A stretch of DNA of 64,000 bases from NCBI GenBank assembly GCA_963514095.1, contig OY741280.1, positions 17,331,163-17,395,162 on the forward strand, written 5' to 3'. Positions within the stretch are counted from its first letter, which is position 1, and the number at the start of each line of letters is the position of its first letter. Position numbers and translations under genes: made by a program. Positions 1 to 55,640 of this stretch are shown piece by piece. The notes under the pieces were generated by a model, which was not told the DNA's origin, made no database searches, and saw only the letters and a program-made list of their open reading frames with translations. This DNA is from Eutrigla gurnardus (Eukaryota; Chordata; Actinopteri; Perciformes; Triglidae).

Positions 1-370
1 ACATATAGTTTTAACGATAAATGTAATCAATTATTCATGAATTATCATACACAACAGTAATATTTTTACAGACATGACTTGTGCATCCTCTTTAAACTCT
101 CTGACTTATCAAGTTTTAGCTATTTAAAGCCACCTTTTTAACATTTAACTCCAACATCAAATTAATTACAATTTTTATACACAATAGTGCATTTCTCAAA
201 CATTAAATATACCACACCTTAATGGCACTGTAACCCATGGCAGTGGCTAACACAAAATGAGTCATTCAAATGGCATAAAAATAAATGAAATGCATCTTCT
301 CCTTGTAAAACTTGTAACTTAGCTTCAACTCAGCTTTAACATGAGCCAAGTACAAACCAAATTAGCAACT

Positions 371-450
371 CAGCTAGCGATTAGCATGTCGCGGTCCGCG
401 TTAGCATCTACGCTAGCGGTTAGCATGTCACGACCGCGATTAGTGTGAGC
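371..450. repeat. Two tandem ~39-bp units rich in GCTAGC/TTAGCATG
   Basis: The two halves start GCTAGCGATTAGCATGTC (373) and GCTAGCGGTTAGCATGTC (412) and each continues into a CGCG-containing stretch followed by TTAG. They match at most positions with a small indel. Further GATTAGCGTTAGCAT copies follow to about 470. GCTAAC/TTAGC-rich DNA also occurs near 55.25-55.38 kb. It may be part of a dispersed repeat or a cluster of protein-binding sites. Confidence 0.6.
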
Positions 451-1228
451 GATTAGCGTTAGCATAAAGCTTGCGATCTTTTCTCAAGCAATAAACTACA
501 ACATAAAGCGCACGAGCGTCGTGTGAAAACATAGGAAACCATCTTGTAACATCTATTGAGTAACATAGACCAACTTTAACCAAGTTAATAGCCTAGTCCT
601 TCAGAGTAACTAGCAAACCGCCGGCTAACAGTCTGCTAACTCATCAGAGCACGAAGCGTGAATATCAAGCATGAACGACGAACCCTGTCTGCGATACCGG
701 GTCTGCCTGCGGACGTCTTTGCCTAATTATCTGCGGCTACCTGCTACAGTTTGCTTCGTGTTTTTTTTTTTTTCAGAGGAATATGCGTCGCACAACGGGT
801 GTGGACTTTTTCGCGGGTATCTGACTTACACAAACACCCATGGAGAAACACTGCACCCTACCGGGGTGGAGGTGTACTGAGAATGTCTAAATAGCATACA
901 GGGTTGGTGACCTGATTCTTTATGCAGGTTACACACAGATTAATAAAAACATCATAGTTTATTATATTAATGAAAAAAATCCTATACAAGGAAATATATA
1001 TGTCGTAAAGAAAATCAGTCATAATATTGTTTGCCTTGAAAAGTCATAGTAATGTATACCATTAGAAAAGTCTGATTAGTGTGATTAAAAGTATTAAAAA
1101 CATATTGTACAATGTTGTACCTGAGTCCATAGTTACAGAATTTGCAACAATGCTATTTTCATGCTATTTAAATTTAAATTTAAATGTAAATTCCATAGCA
1201 GAACTCTGTGTGTCGTGATGTCACATTG

Positions 1229-1299
1229 CTGGAATATATAAGACAGTGTCACATAGATCTGGTAATGGTATCATTCCCACCTGGATCTTTTTTGAGGTA
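1229..1299 (+). promoter_or_regulatory. Possible TATA promoter with short first exon
   Basis: A TATA-like box (AATATATAAG) lies at about 1232, with a CRE-like TGATGTCAC about 15-20 bp upstream. About 65 bp downstream is a good donor-like sequence, TTGAG/GTAAGAC (GT at 1295). A splice to the acceptor-like TTCCTCTTTGCAG ending near 2025 would join it to the repeat-bearing frame. This rests on motifs alone. The CpG-rich patch at 1440-1640 is a competing promoter candidate. Confidence 0.2.
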
Positions 1300-1439
1300 A
1301 GACACACTTTACAGCACAGCTCAAAATACTTCTGTACCTCTGTCTTTTTGTGTTGAGTACAACTGTATTGTGTAGGAAAGAGTACTTAGAATCCCACCAC
1401 ACGTTTCTATCAATTAAATGCCTTTTTTCATTAGTGACC

Positions 1440-1640
1440 AAATATCAGTTCACACCTGCCGCGGAAGCGCCGCGATTAGCCGCAGAGCGGAGCCCGCTTC
1501 CTTTCGGCGCCCTTGTTGAGCGATAGTGTAGTTCCGATCCGACGCGGCCGTCCTGCGCCGTGAAGCGATCATTTCAGCGTCTGCTCTATTTTTTTTTGCG
1601 AGCCGCGAGCGATCGCGTCAATTCTGGCAGGAAGTCACAC
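1440..1640 (+). promoter_or_regulatory. GC-rich patch, possible promoter
   Basis: About 200 bp are clearly richer in G+C and CpG than their surroundings. The patch holds ETS-like cores (GGAAG and CTTCC near 1465 and 1497, CAGGAAGT near 1629) and several GCCGCG/GAGCGAT words. A small CpG-island promoter for the plus-strand locus that follows is plausible; an old repeat insertion is equally possible. No start site can be assigned. Confidence 0.25.
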
Positions 1641-2097
1641 AAAGAAACACGAGACAATCTGGTCAATTTTCAAAATAAAAGCAATTTTCAAAATAAAATA
1701 CTGCCATTGACAAATGTACAAACACAAATGTGTGTATTTAAACTCGCACTAGGAAAAAGGAAGAGAAATAGATTTAATAAATGTGAGTAGTAGATGCAGC
1801 CCAGTGTAGTAATATGTACAATATTTTGTAGATTATCAATAGAGAACCTCAACCTGCTGTTCGATCGAGAAGCTCAAGATAATTTGTTATGCACCTAATA
1901 AACTGTTGAAATTTTGAAAGTGAAAACACTTGCTGTTCATTTCTTTTCAGTTAGAAAGCTCTGTTCGGTTTCAAATAAATAACTGATCATCAGTTGACTT
2001 ATGGATTTGTGTGTTCCTCTTTGCAGATTCACATCGGAAAATGTTCAGAGCAATTTTTACAACAACAAACACCGTAATTCTTGAGTCTCCAGGAGAC

Positions 2098-3400
2098 ATT
2101 GGAAGGGGTGAGAGCCCTTCGTCTCCTGGGGACTTCGACCCTCCCAAGACCTGGAGGGTGCCTGAGCGAAGGGGTGAGAGCCCTTTGTCTCATGGGGATT
2201 ACAACTCACCCAAGATCTGGAGGGTGCCTGAGCGGAGGGGTGAGAACCCTTCGTCTCGTGGAGGCATACAACCTACCGACACCTGGAAGGCGAGCAGACT
2301 GAGGGGTGAGAGACTTCTGTCTGCTAAAGTCCACCGCCCATTCGTGGCCTGGATGGAGCCCGAGCAAAGGGGTGAGAGCCCGTTGTCTCCTGGGGACTAC
2401 AACTTGCCCAAGACCTGGAGGGTGCCTGAGGGAAGGGGTGAGAGCCCTTCGTCTCCTGGGGACTACAACTTGCCCAAGACCTGGAGGGTGCCTGAGGGAA
2501 GGGGTGAGAGCTCTTCGTCTCGTGGAGGCATACAACCTTCCGACACCTGGAGGGTGCCTGAGCGAAGGGATGAGAGCCCTTCGTCTCGTGGAGGCATACA
2601 ACCTACCGACACCTGGAGGATGCCTGAGCGAAGGGATGAGAACCCTTCGTCTCGTGGAGGCATACAACCTACCGACACCTGGAGGATGCCTGAGCGAAGG
2701 GATGAGAACCCTTCGTCTCGTGGAGGCATACAACCTACCGACACCTGGAGGATGCCTGAGCGAAGGGATGAGAACCCTTCGTCTTGTGGAGGTATACAAC
2801 CTACCGACACCTGGAGGATGCCTGAGCGAAGGGATGAGAACCCTTCGTCTCGTGGAGGCATACAACCGAACCACACCGGGTGCCTGAGCGAAGGGATGAG
2901 AGCCCTTTGTCTCCTGGGGACTACAACTCGCCCAAGACCTGGAGGGTGCCTGAGCGAAGGGATGAGAGCCCTTCGTCTTGTGGAGGCATACAACCTACCG
3001 ACACCTGGAAGGAGAGCAGACTGAGGGATAAGAGCCCTTCGTCTCTTGGGGACTACAACTCTCCCAAGACCTGGACAGTGCAAGAGCAAAGGGATGAGAG
3101 CCCTTCGTCTAACTCAACAAATACCTGGACGGTGCAAGACCGAAGGGGTGAGAGCTCTTTGTCTAACTCAACAAATACCTGGACAGTGCAAGACCGAAGG
3201 GGTGAGAGCTCTTTGTCTAACTCAACAAATACCTGGACGGTGCAAGACCGAAGGGGTGAGAGCTCTTTGTCTAACTCAACAAATATCTGGACGGTGCCTG
3301 AGCGAAGGGATGAGAGCCCTTCGTCTCCTGGAGACTTCGACCCTCCCAAGACCTGAAGGGTGCCAGAGCAAAGGGGTGAGAGCCTTTCTTCTCATGGAGA
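2098..3400. repeat. Minisatellite with 66-bp and 54-bp units
   Basis: The main unit is 66 bp: the word TGCCTGAGCG recurs at 2621, 2687 and 2753, exactly 66 apart. Two sequence types alternate, one with GGGGACTACAACT and one with GGAGGCATACAACC. From about 3095 to 3300 a shorter 54-bp unit with AACTCAACAAATAC occurs about four times. Both periods are multiples of three. Most units carry an inverted repeat, CGAAGGG-N7-CCCTTCG, able to form a 7-bp hairpin. The central units (about 2575-2860) are nearly identical, which suggests recent homogenisation. Confidence 0.95.
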
Positions 3401-3414
3401 CCAAAAACCAAGTC

Positions 3415-3860
3415 AAAGACAAATATTGGAAGATGAAAATATCATATGTACATTGGAGTCAGATGGAGAGGACAAAGAAAGACAGGATCATAATGAGAGA
3501 CTATCTGAGATCCTCATGTACCGTATACAAGAAAACAAGAGACATAAAAGAGAAATGGAGGAGAAAACAAGAAAGAAAATGGAGAAGAAAGAGAGAGAAA
3601 GGCAGAGGGAGGAGGAGAAGAGCAAAAGACAGAAAATTGAGAATGAAAGACAAAAAACAGAGAAAAGGGAGAAGGAAATACAGAAGCTGGAGAAGAAGGA
3701 GGAGAAAAAGAGACAGAAGGAGGAGGAGAAAGAGAGAAAAAGACAGAAAATGGAAGAGGAAAAGAGACAGAAAATGGAGAAGAAGGAAAGAGAAAGACAG
3801 AAAAAGGAGGAGAAGGAAATTCAGAAGAGGGAGGGAGAGAATCAGAAGACCAATGCTGGT
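3415..3860. repeat. Polypurine low-complexity tract
   Basis: The plus strand is almost only A and G (GGAGAAGAAGGAGAG-type sequence), most strongly from 3540 to 3850. Stop codons need a T, so all plus frames stay open and the Lys/Glu/Arg-rich translations carry little meaning alone. It directly follows the minisatellite and could be the coiled-coil-coding end of the same locus. Such a tract can form triplex DNA. Confidence 0.8.
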
Positions 3861-3971
3861 CTGTGTCCAAGTCTGTGGTGCATGGTGATCTGCATTTAAT
3901 ACATTTTATATTATTGTATATTAAATCTGTGTTCAATTACTTACTTGAGAGAATGTTTTAATTGTAAGAAA

Positions 3972-3977
3972 ATTAAA
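3972..3977 (+). terminator. Possible poly(A) signal for the left locus
   Basis: ATTAAA lies 73 bp after the stop of the coiled-coil-like frame, in AT-rich sequence. It is the second most common vertebrate poly(A) signal, but a hexamer in AT-rich DNA is weak evidence. Confidence 0.2.
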
Positions 3978-4070
3978 GTAATGAATCATAAGAGTTACCA
4001 CAAACAATGCCATATTATAGTATGTTAGGACAAGGAGAAAACAAAAGCATTTGCTCATACTGAACATTTT

Positions 4071-4076
4071 TTTAAT
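4071..4076 (-). terminator. Possible poly(A) signal of epha10
   Basis: On the minus strand this reads ATTAAA. It is followed downstream (toward lower coordinates) by T-rich sequence. I found no AATAAA on the minus strand between here and the receptor stop codon, so this is the best candidate, giving a 3' UTR of about 2 kb. Confidence 0.3.
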
Positions 4077-6128
4077 AACACGTTTCAATATTGCAACAGC
4101 CATCAGGTTTTCTTCTAACAGGTAAAAATCATCAAAAAACTAACGAAAAAGAAGATTTTTTTTTTCAGTTTTATATTCCAAACACCAGAGTTTCTTGGCT
4201 ATGGCCCTAAGTTCAAACAAATAAAACCCTTACACAGTGAGCATATATTATATTCAACACATTGTTCTTGAAACAAATTATAAAAATAGATTTAGAATTT
4301 TCAAATACATATTTACAGTATTAAACATATATCATAATGGTCACAGTAACAGAGGAGGAGAGGGGAGGGTTTCATTCATCGTGGTGACGAGGTCCAGTCT
4401 GTTGTGTGTTCGTGTGTGTGTGTCTTTGTCGTCCTGTGTGTGTGTGTGTGTGTGTGTGTCAAAGGGACCATCAGAGTGTCTATCAGATATGTTAACATGT
4501 GCGTGATTACATCTAAAATGACATATGAGTTTATCTAATTTGACAAAATGGTTACAGTGAGAAGGAGAAACAACAAAAAACAAACAAATTCTGTACGAAA
4601 TACAAACCAGTTACACATTCCAGTCAAAAAAAATGGATGTACCTTCCATCGTGAAAATGTCTGATACTCAAATAATGCCCCGATGAACTTCCGTCTTCGA
4701 GTCTCCAGCATTGAAACAGGTCAGAAAAGGCGAGGGGGCGGATCACTGTACAGAAAGAACCTTTGAGGAATAATCTGGGTGGGGATGAAAAGTGCAATCA
4801 CGTTGTATGGCAGAGCATGATATCAACAGCAACGTAAAATGAAACATGATAATCAAACAGCCACAGAGAGGGGGAGAAAATAAAAAAAAGTCCATTTGAC
4901 ATTCCTTAATACTGTATCCATACTGCAAAACACACACGCTGTAATATGAACAGCCAATCCAACGATGATGGACTGAAAGTGTTCAAGGATACACAGATAC
5001 TGTGTGCTGACAGTAAAAAAAACCTCCTCTCACTTCCTGTATACAAACTATTACATTGTTCAGATAGAATCAATCCTATCATAAATCAACAAACACACAA
5101 ACAAAACATGGACAAATAAACGTCACCTCTTAAACTTAAATAAATATGGATGAATATCTGAAGCGTTCTCTATACGGAGTATTAAACACGGTCGTGAGAG
5201 AGGCTTTGGATGACACCCAGCAGGCTCAATAAAAAGAAAAATGCTCTTAAATGCACAAAGAAAACAACTGGACATGAATAATATAAAGGAAGTTATTATT
5301 GAGAGCAGCGAAAAAACAGACAACGTACAACAAAATGAATGAACAATCACACGCGTTTTCAACCTTTACCATCCTGCAGCTTTAGTTTAACCATCAGTAG
5401 CCCCGGAGGGAAATAAAAAAAACTATTTAAAAAACAGGTTGACCTTCCTGAAAGTACAATATATCATCACACAGAACTTCCGTAGCCGTGTTCATCCCAT
5501 CAGCACACTTCACCGGACCCTTGACATGTGGACAGCACAGTCTCCTTAAGCTACTGTTTGTTTTTTATCATCCAGAAATGTTCCTTTACCTTCTGACACG
5601 AGATCAGCTCTGACGTACGCTGATGACATTCGGGTAAATCAGTTCCTGTTTGTGAAATCAGCTGTGCCGGTCCCGAGGGGGGACGTCTGATCCAAGGCCA
5701 GTACAATCCAGTCTGGCTTTGTGTTTTTTTTAGTAAATCAATAATGTGGTAAAGGGAAATTCCACCCAAAATGTAGCACTAGTTCATAACCGGCGTGTTT
5801 GTGGCGCAGTACTGTTCCCTCCCTTCCTCCTGCTCAGAGCTCAGAGGTCAGCGTCAGGCGGAGGCCATCTCATCTCAGTGTCTCTGCGCACTGATCCAGA
5901 ATCAGCTCTTGTCTGAGCGGCTTTCGTAGAAAAAAGGAAGGAAGGAATCGAGGAAGGCATGAGGAAGCGTGGGAAGGAGGAGTAGATAGAGTGCAGTTGG
6001 CTGAGAGATCTGCTCGTCGTTTCTCCGGTTTGGAAGAGGTCTCCCTCGCTCTCCTTTTCACCCCCCCATCATCCGTCTGTGTGGGTCTGCAGCAGCAGCG
6101 GCGTGAACTCAGCCGTGGTCGCCGCTCG
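4077..6128 (-). other. Probable epha10 3' UTR and downstream DNA
   Basis: This stretch follows the TGA of the receptor with no further exon expected. It includes a (GT)n run at 4435-4459 and otherwise looks like single-copy DNA. How much is transcribed depends on where polyadenylation occurs; nothing here fixes it beyond the candidate hexamer at 4071. Confidence 0.45.
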
Positions 6129-50555
<44,427 letters not shown>

Positions 50556-52735
50556 CTGGAAAAGAACACAGAAATATAGTGCATTAGATACGTCCCAAAA
50601 AAATGGATTCATTAATAATTCCTGCTTCCTTGAGGGAAATCCCACTGAAAGATTTATTTTGAAGGCGATTCACACACAGGGGGATGAACACATATATCAC
50701 ACGTTGTGTAAAAGACAACCGGGAGATATTTACGGAAGCCCCTCAGAGGCGGAGCAGTTTCTCTTCTTTGTGTTGATGGCGTAAAGAAATGTTCAAAATA
50801 GGAATACATGTATTCTTAACACATAGGGACAGATATTGTGTGTTTGCAAGTCGTCTGAACTCAAACTAACATTTTATTCTCACCTGTTTTCACAGATGGA
50901 AAATAAAGTCAGTTGGTAAAAATTATATATTTTCTGACATTTTCTTAGATCATAAACATCAAAACATTTAGCTCATTTGTTTTTCTACTTGACTCTCTGT
51001 GCATTTCCACAGAAAAACTCTTCAAAAACGCACTTAATCTAACTTTTTGTATAGAAACACCAGCATACCAGTCAGCACAGCAGCACTTTAAACCCTTTAA
51101 AAACATAACATTCCTTTCAATTTATGAGATAAAATTAAGAATGAATGCGGAGAAAACTAGAACGCAAGTGAGTCAAGAGGGAAGTAGAGACGAGATAAAC
51201 CGTGTTTAGGCCAGAAAAGTAGAGGAGACTCAATCTGACAAACACAATCCCAACATTACGTGTGATCAGTGGTCTGGATTGACCCAGCGAGGCAAAAGAA
51301 AACAAGCCGAGGCGATATGCAGAAAAAAAAAAACATATTTCCAACTTTATCTGCTACTAAAAAAAGAAGCCGGAAACACCCAACTAACCCACATGCAGCC
51401 GGAGAGAGCCTATAAGGTTGGGAACACGGACGAGGGTGATAAGCAGGCGTGACCTTACGAGTGCAGCACACAAGCCCATCAATGCGTTGTGTGACTCCAG
51501 GGCGGCTAACACACACTAACACACAGCTTCTTTTACACTCTCACACTTTCATTTTCCACTCGCCGTGCCGGCAGGTGATAATGGGTGTGAAATCAGACAG
51601 CCAGCGAGCCGCTCCGTGCTCCGCTCCGCTCTCTTCTGAGACTGTATTCTAAACAGCGAGTCTACATTAACACCTCTGCTATGCTCTCGCCCTCGTCTCC
51701 TTTCTATCTCCTCTCTCAGCCTCCACTCCTCATCGTTTTCTTCTCCTCCTCTGCTTTGCATTCTACATTTCTCCCCCTCCTCTTTCTGCCCCCTCTGTTA
51801 TGATTCCCTCAATTTAATTCTCTCTCCCCCCTCCTCTAATTAAAAACACATAACCTCCGACAGGCTTCCTTTTCCATGCAGATGTTCAGTACAACCTCAT
51901 TACACAGTCTCTGATAATAAGAGACTTTTGCTACACTTAGCGAGGTTACAGTTTGCGTATTATTATGCGTATTATGAATGGCAGTTGGTGCTGAGAATAT
52001 ACGTCGCTCACCAAAATACAATTTGCACGTTAAATAGCACACGATGAATAGTTAAAAGGGCCAGTGTGCAGTATTTTTGGGGGGGTGTCTTTGAGCAGAA
52101 ATGGATAATAATATTCATGACTATGTTTTCATCAATGCATAATAACCTGAATTAGGAATGGTGTCTTGGTTAGTTTAGGATGAGCAAACGCTGGCTCTAG
52201 CGAGATCCTTTATTAAAGTTTTTATAATTCTTTTTAAAGGCCACCGTGGCAACTTCTTGTTACTGCTGCTCCTCGAGTAATATTATTATAAGAAGGCTGG
52301 CCTCTGAGTCAGGCGAATGACGTTACCATGGCGTTGTACTCGTAGGGGATAACCAGCCAGACGAGAGAGAGAAACCTATCTGAATTATGTGACAGAATTT
52401 GAAGTATGAGCGGAGATTTACAGGTCTAAACAGTAAGTGGAATCTTTGTGTGGAAGGATGCTAAAGCGTCTCTCTCATCGCCGGCAATATGTCACACCGG
52501 AGTGCAGTCAATTATGCAGAGAGGAGGCGACGGTGGAGGTGCACACAGCAGGTGCAAAGACACACACACACACACACACACAAAGATGCGGTCGGCTGAC
52601 GGACGTTCATCATGACACGGTAATGAAGGGGTCCTCTGTTATCCCACCTCTTTTACAAAAAACACACACACACACAAAAGGCCTGCCATCACACATCGAT
52701 TAGCCTCGTCAGCCTCGGAGTGGGCACGCGTAGCC

Positions 52736-52739
<4 letters not shown>

Positions 52740-52770
<31 letters not shown>
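52740..52770. repeat. (GT)n microsatellite
   Basis: About 15 uninterrupted GT units. Confidence 0.95.
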
Positions 52771-52773
<3 letters not shown>

Positions 52774-52888
52774 CCTGCGAGTCGCGTATCCGAGGCTGTA
52801 AGAACCTTGTAATCGACTTTCTAATGTCTGTCATTACACAGAGAAAAGCCTCTCTCTTTCAGCTCACAGCACAGCCGAGCGTGGAGAC

Positions 52889-52891
<3 letters not shown>

Positions 52892-52977
<86 letters not shown>
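52892..52977. repeat. (CA)n microsatellite
   Basis: About 43 uninterrupted CA units. Confidence 0.98.
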
Positions 52978-52978
<1 letters not shown>

Positions 52979-53705
52979 ATGTTAAGCAGCAATGGAGGAG
53001 ACTGTCTTTGTTCCTGACTGTGCCGCCACTATCCCTCCCTCACCACACCAAGGACACCAAGCGTGAATAGCACCCCCCCCCTCTCCGAATCAAGGCCAAA
53101 TTATGCATAGATCTATGAGAACACAAATGGGTTCTGCATTTTTTTCAACCCGCCGCGCGTTAAAAGCCGGCTTGCTGGCCCGCCATCCTGGTTTATCTCC
53201 CTCAATTCGGTGTGGATACACACATTTCAGCCAGCCCACCTTGGAAATGTGTGTCTAATGATAGGGGCGTAGCGAGACAATATGCACGGCTCAGATAGCC
53301 AAAAAAAAGAAAAAAGGAGCTGGCTTCGCGCGCTGCCCATCATTCTCCACCGGCGAGGGATCGCTCGTAGGCACGCCGACCGCCAACGCCGAGGAAAAAG
53401 GTCACGTCAGTCAGAACGCCTGCCAACGGGAGAATGTGGATTCTTTAAAACGCATCCAAGAGGTGCTGCTTGTCAGGAAGACCACTCCAATCAGGAGAAG
53501 AAGTGCTTCCTGTGGAGGCCTTTTCATCACCGTGGTATGGATACAAGTTAAACTAGGAAGTGAGAGCATCAGCCGGAGAAAGGAAGGGGGGGTAGTTAGA
53601 GAAATAAAGAGACAGAAGGAGAGATTTGCCAGGACAGCTGGCCAACCGACTGATCAATTTGTCCTATGTGCCAACGGGGAGCCTCGATTAAACGGAACAT
53701 GCTAG

Positions 53706-53706
53706 C

Positions 53707-53764
<58 letters not shown>

Positions 53765-53765
53765 G

Positions 53766-53831
<66 letters not shown>

Positions 53832-53858
53832 CACACACACACACGCACACACACACAC
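53706..53858. repeat. (CA)n microsatellite with GC interruptions
   Basis: About 150 bp of CA with regularly placed ACGC interruptions near 53760-53770, 53824 and 53844. It is the longest such array in the window. Confidence 0.98.
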
Positions 53859-54561
53859 GGACGTATTTCTTCAAGGTGTAATAATATAGATATGCAGCCA
53901 CATGCCAAGTCCTATAAGGAGAGCGGTGGGGGTGGACGATGAGGCGGGACACCAACTGGTGTGAGAGATAGTTAGGAGGGACAGACACCACCAACAGACA
54001 GACAGACAGATGGTGTGTGAGAGACAGAAAGACGGGAGGCGACGTAACGTACAAAGAAAGGATGTTAAACAGGGAGGGAGAGCGGACTCCTTGGGTTCGA
54101 CAAATAAGAGATGAGAGGCAGTGAGGATGAAGTCATCCATACTGGGGATCATATGCAACCTGATCAGCATGTATACTTGAGTGGTAGAGGAAAATCACAG
54201 ATATAAAACTTAATTTAAGTGTAATCAGATGAATGAATGTTGGATATTGATGATCAAAATGACACTTGGAGATATAGCAACAGTTTCACCATCTAATGAA
54301 TAAAGGAGAAAAAAAAGGCAGAAGAATCCACATTTCAATGAGCTCACAAATTACTTTAATAGACTTTTGTCTTTGCAAAGCAATCAATTCACGGTTTGCC
54401 CTTCTCTTACTTTCCCTTCATTTTCTTTTCTCTAACCTTAAACATGCCCATTAATAAATCATGAAGCACTTAATACAATAAATGTGAGCAATGAATTGTT
54501 TCTTTGCCTCCATGACAGCACACATTAATTAATATTAATAACACTAAAAGAGGTTGATTTA

Positions 54562-54562
<1 letters not shown>

Positions 54563-54598
<36 letters not shown>
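54563..54598. repeat. (CA)n microsatellite
   Basis: About 18 uninterrupted CA units. Confidence 0.95.
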
Positions 54599-54600
<2 letters not shown>

Positions 54601-55239
54601 AGGGATAAACCCAAATAAACATGCGAATCTGAAACACTAAACAACATTCATAGGTTTTAGTTTTCTTTAGTCTATTTTCTTTGCAAGGCATGGGAGAAGG
54701 AAAAAAATGAGAAAAAGAGGTGATAACATGAAGGAGCGATACAATGGAGATGGGATGTGATCCTAGTAGGTGGAAATCAATAATTCAGAGAGCTTTAATT
54801 CAGATCGGAGCCCTCTGTGTGGCTGATTCTGATGCTAATTCTTTCAGCTGGTAGGCAGCATTAACATCCGCAAAATGAATTCTCATTACCGTCAAACTGT
54901 GTTGAAGGTCTCCTTGACACACACACACACACGCACACACAGAAGCATCTAATAAACTGTAGTTCAGACAAGTAGGCGTGTTGGAGGGAAATGACTGATT
55001 GGTACGTTTAAGTGTTTTAGGTTGGGTCAGATTATAAAACTGTGAAATGATGAGGTGCCCCGATGAGTCAGACTAAATCGCATCCATTGAAATTGGATTC
55101 AACTCAAAAAAAAAAAAGAAATGTACAAATGGCACATTGGATTTGGACCACATTGGAGTTAGATATCGAAGATCCTTAATATAAGATCGGGAACATTTAA
55201 ATGTCTTTCTCAACATCCGTCACCGTGGCGACGGCTGAG

Positions 55240-55640
55240 CCGGCAGCTGGAAACTAACGGTGCTAACAGCGCAAACAATGCCAACAGTGCTGACAGAGCT
55301 AACAGTGTTTCCCTGGAGGGAGGCCGCTACACTCCTGTGATGACGCCATCTTGGTTTAACATGTTAGCATGCTATCATTTGCTAATTAGTCCTGAACACT
55401 AAGCACAGCTGAGGCTGATGGGGATGTCATTAGTTGGGGACAAACTTCAGAATGAAAGTATAGTTGACTTGATGAAAAGTCAAGGCCACAAATATTTGAT
55501 TCCATTCGTCCAGAGGGAAAGATTGCTAAAAGAACTAAATGTCAAACTCTTGGTGGCGCTACATGAAAGGTCAAGGGATCACGGAAGTCATAAGGATTCA
55601 TCCTCTAGGGACCATGAATGTCTGTACAATTACTAAGAAC
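55240..55640. repeat. Dispersed repeat with GAGGCTGATGGG words
   Basis: GCTAACGGTGCTAACAGCGC-type words are followed by GGGAGGCCGCTACACTCC, TGAGGCTGATGGGGATGTCA, GATGAAAAGTCAAGG, AAGTCATAAGGATTCATCC and GACCATGAATGTCTGTAC. This order matches a very common teleost dispersed repeat that I know by pattern. A second short piece lies at about 56640-56690. Confidence 0.65.

Larger units (their letters stand above)
1..2023. other. Left flank without a confirmed gene
   Basis: This stretch is mostly AT-rich. It contains a short tandem duplication rich in GCTAGC and TTAGC (about 371-450), a moderately CpG-containing block (about 600-880) with a pyrimidine run ending in CAG near 775, an AT-rich block with ATTTAAATTTAAAT near 1166, a TATA-like box near 1233, and a GC-rich patch at about 1440-1640. 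The short open frames here (for example 671-880 and 1560-1790) have no recognisable domain and I do not treat them as genes. Part may be the 5' region of the repeat-bearing locus that follows, but nothing proves it. Confidence 0.5.
2041..3899 (+). pseudogene. Decayed or doubtful repeat-protein reading frame
   Basis: A frame opens at an ATG (2041) with A at -3, shortly after a splice-acceptor-like TTCCTCTTTGCAG. It reads about 22-residue repeats containing TWRVPERRGESPSS or TWRMPERRDENPSS, then 18-residue repeats containing TWTVQDRRGESS, then a Lys/Glu/Arg/Gln-rich coiled-coil-like tail ending in a TAA at 3897. The frame is broken twice. A net 4-base deletion near 2865-2880 shifts it by one, and TGG of the repeat has become TGA at 3354-3356. 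Without a shift the first frame stops at 3024. The repeat is open in other frames and on the other strand, and the tail is nearly pure purine, so open length is weak evidence of coding. It could be a decayed lineage-specific gene, a gene with assembly errors, or a non-coding satellite. I recognise no family. Confidence 0.3.

Noticed and set aside
2206..3349. Minus-strand open frames of 222, 208 and 98 residues
   Set aside because: They run antisense through the minisatellite, whose units lack stops in several frames.
53596..54054. Long frames made of Cys-Val or Thr-His runs here and at 16.7-17.5, 24.7, 32.1, 40.7 and 44.5 kb
   Set aside because: They are translated CA/GT microsatellites.
54090..54105. 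TTGGGTTCGACAAAT as a tRNA B box
   Set aside because: No matching A box or cloverleaf could be built around it.
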